The notes beneath the pieces were generated by a model that saw nothing but the letters and a program-made list of their open reading frames with translations, was not told the origin of the DNA and ran no database searches. The position numbers were made by a program, and so were the translations under genes. A DNA stretch of 64,000 bases from Paraburkholderia sp. Lineage in GTDB: Bacteria > Pseudomonadota > Gammaproteobacteria > Burkholderiales > Burkholderiaceae. Of this stretch, positions 43,077 to 50,227 are shown in pieces. Numbering within the stretch: position 1 is the first letter of the stretch; every line of letters starts with the position of its first letter. Location of the stretch: assembly GCF_028283785.1 (NCBI RefSeq), contig NZ_JAPWKB010000015.1:124001-188000 (forward strand). Reading direction: 5' to 3'.

Positions 43077-44051
43077 ATGGACGAACCAGGCGACGGGAAC
43101 GGCGGCGCACTGCCGTCGACGATGAAAGCCGTGCAAGTCGATGCGTTCGGCGGGGTCGACGCGCTGCAGTATCGCGAGATTGCCGTGCCGTCGCCGGGCG
43201 CGGGCCAGGTGCTGTTGCGCGTGTCGGCGGCGGGCGTCGGTCCGTGGGACGGCTGGATCCGCGCGGGCAACAGCGTGCTCGAACAGCCGTTGCCGCTGAC
43301 GCCCGGTTCCGATGTGGCCGGAACCGTCGTGCGGATCGGGCCGGGCGTGACCGGCTGGCAGACCGGCGACGCGGCGTTCGGCGTCACCAATCCCCGCTTC
43401 ACCAATGGCTATGCGCAATACGCGCTCGCGGACGTCGCGATGCTCGCGCCGATGCCCACCGCCCTCGATCCTCTCGAAGCCGCCGCCGTGCCGGTGATCG
43501 CCACCACCGCGTGGCAAATGCTGTTCGACTACGCGAACGTGCAGCGCGGCCAGACCGTGCTGATTCACGGCGCGGCGGGCAATGTCGGCGCGTTCGCGGT
43601 GCAACTCGCGGCGCTCGCAGGCACCCACGTGATCGCGACGGCATCGAACGATCAGGCCGACTACGTGCGTTCGCTCGGCGCGAACGAGGTGGTCGAAGCG
43701 CGTACCGGTTCGTTCGACGCGTACACCGGGCGCATCGACGCGGTCGTCGACCTGGTCGGCCAGGACGCGATCGACCGGTCGTTCGAGCTGGTCAAGCCGG
43801 GCGGCGTGCTGGTGTCGGCGGTCACGGAACCGGACAAGGCCAAAGCGGACGCGCGTCGGTTGAAGGCGGGTTTCCTGCTGGTCGCGGTCAATACTGCCGT
43901 GCTGGAAAAACTCGCCGATCTGCTCGTGAACGGCGGTCTCAAGGTTCGCGTGGGCGATGTGCTGCCGTTATCGCAAGCGCGACTCGCGCACGAGATGCTC
44001 GAAGGCCGGCCGCACAAACCCGGCAAGATCGTCCTGAGCATCGACTCCTGA
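43077..44051 (+). CDS. Zinc-type alcohol dehydrogenase family, quinone-oxidoreductase-like
   Basis: A 324-residue MDR-superfamily oxidoreductase. The N-terminal GroES-like domain has VDAFGGVDALQYREIAVPSP; the Rossmann domain carries the NADPH loop LIHGAAGNVGAFAVQLA (about 153-169). The cysteines that bind structural zinc are absent, as in zinc-independent quinone oxidoreductases. It probably reduces quinones or alpha,beta-unsaturated carbonyls in the cytoplasm. ATG at 43077 has AGGAGGG immediately upstream. It converges with a DUF4239 gene over a shared terminator. Confidence 0.9.
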   Translation: MDEPGDGNGGALPSTMKAVQVDAFGGVDALQYREIAVPSPGAGQVLLRVSAAGVGPWDGWIRAGNSVLEQPLPLTPGSDVAGTVVRIGPGVTGWQTGDAAFGVTNPRFTNGYAQYALADVAMLAPMPTALDPLEAAAVPVIATTAWQMLFDYANVQRGQTVLIHGAAGNVGAFAVQLAALAGTHVIATASNDQADYVRSLGANEVVEARTGSFDAYTGRIDAVVDLVGQDAIDRSFELVKPGGVLVSAVTEPDKAKADARRLKAGFLLVAVNTAVLEKLADLLVNGGLKVRVGDVLPLSQARLAHEMLEGRPHKPGKIVLSIDS

Positions 44052-44163
44052 GCGGTTTCTTCCGCGTCGATTTGCTTACCGGCCGGTAACCGGCTGCTCA
44101 GCCGGTTTGCCGGAGGTGGCAACGCGCGTCGCTGCGCGCCACCTGACCGGGCAAAGCAAATCG

Positions 44164-44196
44164 AAAAGCCACCCACGATTCCGTGGGTGGCTTTTT
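44164..44196. terminator. Bidirectional terminator
   Basis: AAAAGCCACCCACG from 44164 pairs with CGTGGGTGGCTTTT around an ATTC loop, with Ts to 44196. It serves the oxidoreductase gene and the convergent DUF4239 gene. Confidence 0.9.
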
Positions 44197-44199
44197 CGT

Positions 44200-44967
44200 T
44201 CACGGTCCATTCAGCGATCGCGCCAGCGCGTGCATGTTTTGCGGCGCAACACGGATGATGCCGTTACGCGGGCTGTCCACGTCCGCGATCAGCGCGAACG
44301 AAATCGATACCACCAGCGGCAACACGAATAGCATCGCGTGACGCCCGCGTCGCACGCGTTTTCCGTAGCCGATCAAGCCGTTGCAACAGGCGCCGATAAA
44401 CAGCATCAACACCCACGCGCCGACCGGAATCCGGTTTCGCCACGCGGCGGCCGTATAGCCCTCGGCATTCAGCACGTCGTTCATGCCCGACACCACCAAC
44501 GCCGATAACGGCGTGGGCTGTGCCGCGGCCGGCGCGCGGATCGCCGTCCATAGCGCCGATTGAAGTTGCGCGGTGTCCGCGCCGATCTGATCCAGCCGCG
44601 CGTTGCCCCGAACCGAATAGAACAGGATCCGCTGATCCGTGTAGCGCACGAGAAGCGCGCGCACCGCCGTTCCATCGGCGGCGGGCAACAGGTCGGCCCG
44701 CAGGTATTCGGTGCCGATCGCGTTCGCTTCCTCTTCTTCATACGCCTTGCGCTGATCGTAGCGGCTCACTGCCATCGAAAAGCTGAAGCCGATGATCAAT
44801 CCGAGCAAGGTCAGCGTCGCGGCTTGCACCACCGCGAAGTCCTCGCGCGCATCGGCGCTGGTTTCGCCACGGCGTTGCGCCAGCGCGGTGCCGGCACGCG
44901 CGCATGACCACAGCACGATCAGCGAAACGATCAAAACATACAGCGGACGGTCGACAACGACGCTCAT
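44200..44967 (-). CDS. DUF4239-like membrane protein
   Basis: A 255-residue inner-membrane protein with four predicted helices: about 8-26, 50-70, 185-205 and 212-230. The central cytoplasmic or periplasmic region (about 75-180) includes YDQRKAYEEEEANAIGTEYL, the hallmark segment of DUF4239 proteins. Function unknown. ATG at 44967 has AGGAG eight bases upstream and was preferred to an upstream in-frame start. It diverges from katG. Confidence 0.8.
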   Translation of the reverse strand: MSVVVDRPLYVLIVSLIVLWSCARAGTALAQRRGETSADAREDFAVVQAATLTLLGLIIGFSFSMAVSRYDQRKAYEEEEANAIGTEYLRADLLPAADGTAVRALLVRYTDQRILFYSVRGNARLDQIGADTAQLQSALWTAIRAPAAAQPTPLSALVVSGMNDVLNAEGYTAAAWRNRIPVGAWVLMLFIGACCNGLIGYGKRVRRGRHAMLFVLPLVVSISFALIADVDSPRNGIIRVAPQNMHALARSLNGP

Positions 44968-45390
44968 GAACGATCTCCTGGCAGGCTCGATGATGAAAAC
45001 CCCAACCACTTCCGGACAGTCCCGACGACGGCGGCGTTCATAGTGTCATCAATCCGGCGCGGCCGGTCGCTGCGTGCGCGCACACGTGTATCGACCGTGC
45101 CGTTTATAGCCAGCGGCTATCGCGGCGATTTGAGCATTCAAACGATGACGATCCACACTCTCACGTATATTTAAATGGCGATGCGGCGCGCCGATACGCG
45201 CGATCCGCGCCGATGCGCACGCCGTCACCCGTCATCCGGAACCGCCCTTGCGGCGGATGATCCGCAGCGGTCCATTGGACCGCGCACCCGTGTTCGCGAG
45301 AACCCGCGACTCACGCCTGGCGATGCTGCACACCAGCCAGACGCCTTCATAGAACAAGCCGTGAGCAAGTCCCCTCAAGGAGATTCAAAC
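44968..45390. promoter_or_regulatory. Divergent region upstream of katG
   Basis: This 423-bp gap holds the katG and DUF4239 promoters. The clearest element is the OxyR-like site at 45106-45120. A -10-like TATATT is at 45166-45171. An open frame in phase with katG runs back to 45175 but its Arg-rich translation looks like leader sequence. Confidence 0.5.
45106..45120 (+). promoter_or_regulatory. OxyR-like half site upstream of katG
   Basis: ATAGCCAGCGGCTAT fits the ATAG-N7-CTAT pattern of an OxyR recognition element and is itself an inverted repeat. The second element expected seven bases later is not well conserved. It lies 270 bp before the katG start. Regulation of katG by OxyR is well known in Burkholderia; the assignment here is inference from the motif. 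Confidence 0.5.
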
Positions 45391-47652
45391 ATGTCAGACG
45401 AAGCGAAGTGCCCGTTCAACCATACGGCCGGCGGCGGCACGACAAATCGTGACTGGTGGCCGAAACAACTGCGGCTGGATCTGCTCAGCCAGCATTCGAA
45501 CAAGTCCAATCCGCTCGGCGACAGCTTCAATTACGCCGAAGCATTCAAGCGTCTCGATCTGGCGGCCGTGAAGAAGGATCTGACCGCGCTGATGACCGAT
45601 TCGCAGGACTGGTGGCCGGCCGACTTCGGCCACTACGGTCCGCTGTTTATCCGGATGGCGTGGCACAGCGCCGGCACGTATCGCATCGGCGACGGACGCG
45701 GCGGCGCCGGGCGCGGCCAGCAACGTTTCGCGCCGCTCAATAGCTGGCCGGACAATGTCAGCCTCGACAAGGCGCGCCGCCTGCTATGGCCGGTCAAACA
45801 GAAATACGGTCAGCAGATTTCGTGGGCCGATCTGCTGATCCTGACCGGCAATGTCGCGCTCGAAAGCATGGGCTTCAAGACCTTCGGTTTCGCGGGCGGC
45901 CGCGAGGACACGTGGGAACCGGATCAGGACGTCTACTGGGGCAACGAAAAGACCTGGCTCGGCGGCGACGTCCGCTACGGCAAAGGTGCGGCAGGCAATG
46001 ACGATGACGGCGGAGTGATCGTCGCCGACGAAGAAAAGCACGGCGAAGAGGTCAGCCGCGACGAGCACGGCCGCACGCTCGAAAACCCGCTGGGCGCTGT
46101 GCAGATGGGCCTGATCTACGTGAACCCGGAAGGCCCGGACGGCAATCCGGACCCGGTCGCCGCCGCGCAGGACATCCGCGAAACCTTCGCCCGGATGGCG
46201 ATGAACGACGAAGAAACAGTGGCGCTGATCGCCGGCGGTCACACCTTCGGCAAGACGCACGGCGCGGGTCCGGCCGATAACGTCGGCCCCGAACCCGAAG
46301 CCGGCGATCTCGAGAATCAGGGCTTGGGCTGGAAGAACAGTTTCGGCTCCGGCAACGGCGGCGACACGATCACCAGCGGCCTCGAAGTCACGTGGACCAG
46401 CACGCCGACGCAATGGGGCATGGGCTTCTTCCAGAACCTGTTCAACCATGAATGGGAACTGACGAAGAGCCCGGCCGGCGCGCATCAATGGGTCGCGAAA
46501 GGCGCGGATGCGACGATTCCGCATGCGCACGATCCGTCGAAGAAGCTGCTGCCGACCATGCTCACCACCGACCTGTCGCTGCGCGTCGATCCCGAGTATG
46601 AAAAGATTTCGCGGCGCTTCATGGCCAATCCCGATCAGTTCGCCGATGCGTTCGCGCGTGCGTGGTTCAAGCTGACGCACCGCGACATGGGACCGCGCGC
46701 CCGCTATCTCGGCGCGGAAGTGCCGTCGGAATCGTTGATCTGGCAAGACCCGATCCCCGCCGTCGATCATCCGCTGATCGACGCGCAAGACATCGCGTCG
46801 TTGAAAGAGAAAATCGTCGCGTCAGGATTGCCGGTGTCGCAACTGGTATCGACGGCGTGGGCGTCGGCATCGACGTTCCGTGGTTCCGACCGGCGCGGCG
46901 GCGCCAACGGCGCGCGGATTCGCCTCGCGCCGCAGAAAGACTGGGCGGTCAACCAGCCTGCGCAACTCGCGACGGTGCTGTCCGCGCTCGAAAGCATTCA
47001 GGCCGGCTTCAACGGCGCACAGTCCGGCGGCAAGAAAGTGTCGATCGCCGATCTGATCGTGCTCGCGGGCGGCGTCGGGATCGAGCAGGCCGCGAAGCGC
47101 GCAGGTCATGCCGTCAGCGTGCCGTTCACGCCGGGTCGCATGGACGCGTCGCAGGATCAGACCGACGTGCAATCGGTCGACGCGCTCGAACCCGCCGCCG
47201 ATGGCTTCCGCAATTATCTGAAGACCACCTATCGTGTTCCGGCCGAAGCGCTGCTGATCGACAAGGCGCAATTGCTAACGTTGACCGCGCCGGAGATGGC
47301 GGTGCTGGTGGGCGGCTTGCGCGTGCTGAAGGTGCAGGCCGGGCAGGATTCGCGCGGCGTCTTCACCGACCGCCCGGAAACGCTGACCAACGACTTTTTC
47401 CGCAATCTGCTCGATATGGGCACCGAGTGGAAACCGGCGTCGGCGGCGCGCGATGTATTCGAAGCACGCGACCGCAAGACCGGCGAGCGGAAATGGACGG
47501 GTAGCCGCGTCGATCTGGTGTTCGGTTCGCACGCGCAGCTTCGCGCGCTGAGCGAAGTCTACGCAAGCGAGGACGGTCAGCAGAAGTTCGTCCAGGACTT
47601 CGTCGCCGCGTGGGTCAAGGTGATGAACCTCGACCGTTTCGATCTGGCGTAA
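45391..47652 (+). CDS. katG: Catalase-peroxidase KatG
   Basis: A 753-residue bifunctional haem enzyme that removes hydrogen peroxide. The catalytic site is intact: Arg88, Trp91 and His92 in FIRMAWHSAGTYR; the Tyr of GLIYVNPEGP and the downstream Met of the covalent Met-Tyr-Trp adduct region; the haem-ligand His in ALIAGGHTFGKTHGAG. A second, degenerate peroxidase domain forms the C-terminal half, as is normal. ATG at 45391 follows AAGGAG. It also activates isoniazid-like hydrazides in other species. An OxyR-like site upstream suggests peroxide induction. Confidence 0.97.
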   Translation: MSDEAKCPFNHTAGGGTTNRDWWPKQLRLDLLSQHSNKSNPLGDSFNYAEAFKRLDLAAVKKDLTALMTDSQDWWPADFGHYGPLFIRMAWHSAGTYRIGDGRGGAGRGQQRFAPLNSWPDNVSLDKARRLLWPVKQKYGQQISWADLLILTGNVALESMGFKTFGFAGGREDTWEPDQDVYWGNEKTWLGGDVRYGKGAAGNDDDGGVIVADEEKHGEEVSRDEHGRTLENPLGAVQMGLIYVNPEGPDGNPDPVAAAQDIRETFARMAMNDEETVALIAGGHTFGKTHGAGPADNVGPEPEAGDLENQGLGWKNSFGSGNGGDTITSGLEVTWTSTPTQWGMGFFQNLFNHEWELTKSPAGAHQWVAKGADATIPHAHDPSKKLLPTMLTTDLSLRVDPEYEKISRRFMANPDQFADAFARAWFKLTHRDMGPRARYLGAEVPSESLIWQDPIPAVDHPLIDAQDIASLKEKIVASGLPVSQLVSTAWASASTFRGSDRRGGANGARIRLAPQKDWAVNQPAQLATVLSALESIQAGFNGAQSGGKKVSIADLIVLAGGVGIEQAAKRAGHAVSVPFTPGRMDASQDQTDVQSVDALEPAADGFRNYLKTTYRVPAEALLIDKAQLLTLTAPEMAVLVGGLRVLKVQAGQDSRGVFTDRPETLTNDFFRNLLDMGTEWKPASAARDVFEARDRKTGERKWTGSRVDLVFGSHAQLRALSEVYASEDGQQKFVQDFVAAWVKVMNLDRFDLA

Positions 47653-47659
47653 GCGGCCT

Positions 47660-47695
47660 GCGTTCCCGTCAGGCTTGTTGCCCTGACGGGAACGC
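47660..47695. terminator. Hairpin between katG and a convergent gene
   Basis: GCGTTCCCGTCAGG at 47660-47673 pairs perfectly with CCTGACGGGAACGC at 47682-47695 around an 8-nt loop. It lies just after the katG stop; there is no U-run, but its 14-bp stem and position between convergent genes suggest termination. Confidence 0.6.
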
Positions 47696-47713
47696 GCCGT
47701 ATCTAACCCCTAT

Positions 47714-48010
47714 CTAACGCGGATTCGGCGCGTCTACCGCGCCATCCGGTACGCGCATCCGCTCGACCAGCACGCCGATATACGGACACGCCGCCAGCGT
47801 CGCGACGATCACCGTCGCGAGCAGCGACAACGATGCCGCCGGATGCAACGCATCCGCAGCCGTCGCGAACGACGCAATCACGCACATCGCCGCCAGCACG
47901 CGCGTATGCCGCGGCGGCAACGGCGCGCGCAACCAGCGCTGGCCCGGCGAGCACAGATAGAACAGCAACGCCGCGGCAAACGCCGACCCAACGATAAACA
48001 GATCTTTCAT
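47714..48010 (-). CDS. Small inner-membrane protein behind a Fur-like box
   Basis: A 98-residue protein with three hydrophobic helices: about 3-20 (LFIVGSAFAAALLFYLC), 35-55 and 62-82. It resembles small membrane proteins that accompany iron-regulated uptake genes in beta- and gammaproteobacteria, but I cannot assign a family with certainty. ATG at 48010 was chosen because the first helix starts there; the longer frame upstream covers the promoter and the Fur-like box. Iron-responsive expression is inferred from that box, whose near end is 58 bp upstream of the start codon. Confidence 0.65.
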   Translation of the reverse strand: MKDLFIVGSAFAAALLFYLCSPGQRWLRAPLPPRHTRVLAAMCVIASFATAADALHPAASLSLLATVIVATLAACPYIGVLVERMRVPDGAVDAPNPR

Positions 48011-48067
48011 AGTCCGGCCCGATGGAGTTCGGAACTTGGGCGCTTCCGCACTACAAAGCGCCTTAAT

Positions 48068-48086
48068 GAGAATGATTATCATACAG
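48068..48086. promoter_or_regulatory. Fur-like box
   Basis: GAGAATGATTATCATACAG matches the 19-bp Fur consensus GATAATGATTATCATTATC at 14 positions, with the central AATGATTATCAT perfect. It lies 58 bp upstream of the minus-strand start at 48010 and could repress that gene when iron is plentiful. Confidence 0.6.
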
Positions 48087-48216
48087 AGATCGGCACGGCA
48101 ATGCTCGTGCTTCGAAAATTCTCCGTCCGACACCCTCCAGAACCACGCCATCTCGCTGCGATCCCCGCCGCTCAAGGCTTCGCCGATTAGCACAAAATCG
48201 CGAAATATCATTTCGA

Positions 48217-48241
48217 GCTATCGATACAAATAATCGATAGC
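48217..48241. promoter_or_regulatory. 9-bp inverted repeat, possible operator
   Basis: GCTATCGAT at 48217-48225 is repeated inverted as ATCGATAGC at 48233-48241 with a 7-bp spacer. It lies 94 bp before the secreted-protein gene at 48335. The geometry is like a LysR-type or OxyR-type site. Confidence 0.5.
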
Positions 48242-48334
48242 AAGGGTCTACACTGCCTCCATCGACGTTGCGAACAGAAGCTTTCCCGCCAGACGCAGCG
48301 CCTCACTGAATCGAAAACGTTATTGGAGCCCATC

Positions 48335-48610
48335 ATGAAGACCCGCATTCTTGCCACGTTGTTGCTCGCCGCTTCTGCTTCGATCGCTGCACCGGCTTTT
48401 GCCAGCGGTTACGGCCCGGCACCGTTTTACCGTCCTGACGTCAGCGCCCCGGCATCGCAACGCGGCCAAAGCGTGCAAACCGTTGCCGCTGAAAACGCTA
48501 ACGCGAACGTCGCACAAGATCACTCGTACGGCGGCGTAAAGAGCCAGACCACGCAATCCGGCAGCCGCCAGGCCGACAACGGTCCGCAATCGGTGTTCTT
48601 CGGTCATTGA
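48335..48610 (+). CDS. Small secreted protein, unknown, 91 aa
   Basis: A 91-residue exported protein. The signal peptide (MKTRILATLLLAASASIAAP) is followed by a low-complexity mature part rich in Ser, Gln, Asn and Gly (SGYGPAPFYRPDVS near the start, GPQSVFFGH at the end). I do not recognise a domain. TTGGAG lies just before ATG 48335. A DUF4148 gene follows after 101 bp on the same strand, and both proteins end in a short hydrophobic residue plus GH (VFFGH, VVNIGH), suggesting a related or co-acting pair. Confidence 0.75.
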   Translation: MKTRILATLLLAASASIAAPAFASGYGPAPFYRPDVSAPASQRGQSVQTVAAENANANVAQDHSYGGVKSQTTQSGSRQADNGPQSVFFGH

Positions 48611-48711
48611 GCGAACGGCGAAATCGCCGCGCCGGACCGCAGCACACGCTGTCGTAATTTGAAACGAACACGAAGCACCACACAAATAACGCATTCTGGA
48701 GGTAACGAATC

Positions 48712-49044
48712 ATGAAATCGCTCATTCAAGCTGTTGCCATCGCCGCTGTTCTCGCTGTCCCGGCCGTCTCCTTCGCGCAGTCGAACCAGCCGGTGACCCG
48801 CGCCCAAGTTCGCGCCGAACTGATCCAGGTCGAACAGGCCGGTTACAACCCGAGCCGTGGCCGCGATCCGAACTACCCGGCCGACATCCAGGCCGCCGAA
48901 GCGCGTGTCGCCGCACAAAACGGCAACGCGCAAGCCAATACCAGCGGCTACGGTTCGGGCGTGAGCGGTTCGTCGCAAGCCGGTCCGCGCGCTGAATCCA
49001 CGGCAAGCTCGTACTCGGTGCCGGTCGTCAATATCGGCCACTAA
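48712..49044 (+). CDS. Small secreted protein, DUF4148 family, 110 aa
   Basis: A 110-residue exported protein. The signal peptide (about 1-22) ends VSFAQ. The mature protein has the clearest DUF4148 pattern in the window: VTRAQVRAELIQVEQAGYNP followed by DPNYPADIQAAEARV; the C-terminal third is a Ser/Gly-rich tail ending VVNIGH. GGAGG lies eight to nine bases before ATG 48712. A strong terminator closes the unit at 49178. Function unknown. Confidence 0.85.
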   Translation: MKSLIQAVAIAAVLAVPAVSFAQSNQPVTRAQVRAELIQVEQAGYNPSRGRDPNYPADIQAAEARVAAQNGNAQANTSGYGSGVSGSSQAGPRAESTASSYSVPVVNIGH

Positions 49045-49177
49045 GCCAAGGCCACCACCGCCGTCCGGCTCGATTGCCGGCCGAAGCGGATCGCACGACG
49101 AGGCTCGCATCGTTCGACGGCGCGAGCCTCGTTTGCCGATTGCCCTACCCTCCTGCCGCCAGATGCCCTGGCGGCTT

Positions 49178-49203
49178 CGCCCGACGCGTTGTCGGGCGTT
49201 TTT
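49178..49203 (+). terminator. Rho-independent terminator
   Basis: CGCCCGAC at 49178-49185 pairs with GTCGGGCG at 49191-49198 around GCGTT, followed by TTTTT. It ends the small secreted-protein unit. Confidence 0.88.
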
Positions 49204-49292
49204 CATTTGGCGTGTCCCGGCCACCGCAAGCACGCGTGCGCACGCGAGGCGCTATGCTTGTGCCTCCGCAAATCAAGGAGCGCACGACTGCC

Positions 49293-50000
49293 ATGACACA
49301 GACAACAGGAACCATGATCACCTTCCGTCGCCCGGATGGCGGCGACGTCCCAGGCTACCTCGTCAAGCCGGAAAAATCCGAAGGCGCGCCCGCAATCGTC
49401 GTGATTCAGGAATGGTGGGGATTGAACGACCAGATTCGCGGCGTCGCCGAGCGCCTCGCGCAGGCCGGCTACATCGCGCTGGTGCCGGATCTGTATCGCG
49501 GCAAGAAAACCGGCGACGAAGAAGAGGCGCATCACCTGATGGACAGCCTCGATTTCGGCGACGCCGCGTCGCAGGACATCAGCGGCGCGGTGAGCTATCT
49601 GAAAGGCATCACGTCGAAAGTCGGTCTGACCGGCTATTGCATGGGCGGCGCACTGACGCTGCTCGCGCTCGGCCAGAATCCGGACGTGAACGCCGCCGTG
49701 GTGTGGTACGGCTTTCCGCCGCTCGACTATATCGACGCCGCTAAAATCAAGGCGCCGGTGCTCGCGCATTGGGCGTCGCAGGACGAGTTTTTCCCCGCCG
49801 CCACGGTCGATGCGCTCGAAGCGAAGCTGAAAGAAGCCGGCGTGACGTTCGACTTTCACCGCTATCTCGCGCATCACGCATTCGCGAACGAAACCGCTGT
49901 CGGACCGGGCCGTATCGCGAAGACGCAATTCGATCCGGCGTGGTCGCAATTGGCGTGGGATCGCACGCTTACTTTCTGGGGTCGCACGCTGTGGTCGTAA
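49293..50000 (+). CDS. Dienelactone hydrolase family protein
   Basis: A 235-residue alpha/beta hydrolase. It carries the whole dienelactone hydrolase triad with family spacing: Cys116 in GLTGYCMGGAL, Asp164 in WASQDEFF and His195 in YLAHHAFANE, plus Glu40 in VVIQEWWGL, which holds the Cys in its resting state. The family hydrolyses cyclic enol-lactones in aromatic degradation, but stand-alone copies often act on unknown esters. No chlorocatechol or aromatic genes are adjacent, so the substrate is open. ATG at 49293 follows AAGGAG. Confidence 0.92.
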   Translation: MTQTTGTMITFRRPDGGDVPGYLVKPEKSEGAPAIVVIQEWWGLNDQIRGVAERLAQAGYIALVPDLYRGKKTGDEEEAHHLMDSLDFGDAASQDISGAVSYLKGITSKVGLTGYCMGGALTLLALGQNPDVNAAVVWYGFPPLDYIDAAKIKAPVLAHWASQDEFFPAATVDALEAKLKEAGVTFDFHRYLAHHAFANETAVGPGRIAKTQFDPAWSQLAWDRTLTFWGRTLWS

Positions 50001-50227
50001 TGTCGCAGCCGCAAACGCGGCAACGCTCCGTGTAAACGCTGCAAAAACAACGCCAAAACCACGGCGTGGGGCGGATCCGGCACGAACACGCGGGGAAAGC
50101 GTAAGGCACGGCGATAAAGTTCTGGTTGGGCATGCCGATATGAAGTCTGTCGATGGCATTTGCCCTAACCCATCGAAGCGCGCCGCGTGTGCGTCGCGCT
50201 TCGTTAGAAAGTCAGAACCACAGCGTC

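Larger units (their letters stand above)
48011..48334. promoter_or_regulatory. Divergent region with a Fur-like box and a second inverted repeat
   Basis: This 324-bp gap lies between the minus-strand small membrane protein and the plus-strand secreted protein at 48335. It holds the Fur-like box at 48068-48086 and a 9-bp inverted repeat at 48217-48241, described separately. Nothing else was recognised. Confidence 0.5.

Noticed and set aside
45175..45390. A longer N-terminus for KatG
   Set aside because: The extra 72 residues are Arg-rich and unlike KatG; ATG at 45391 has an AAGGAG site and matches the normal KatG start.
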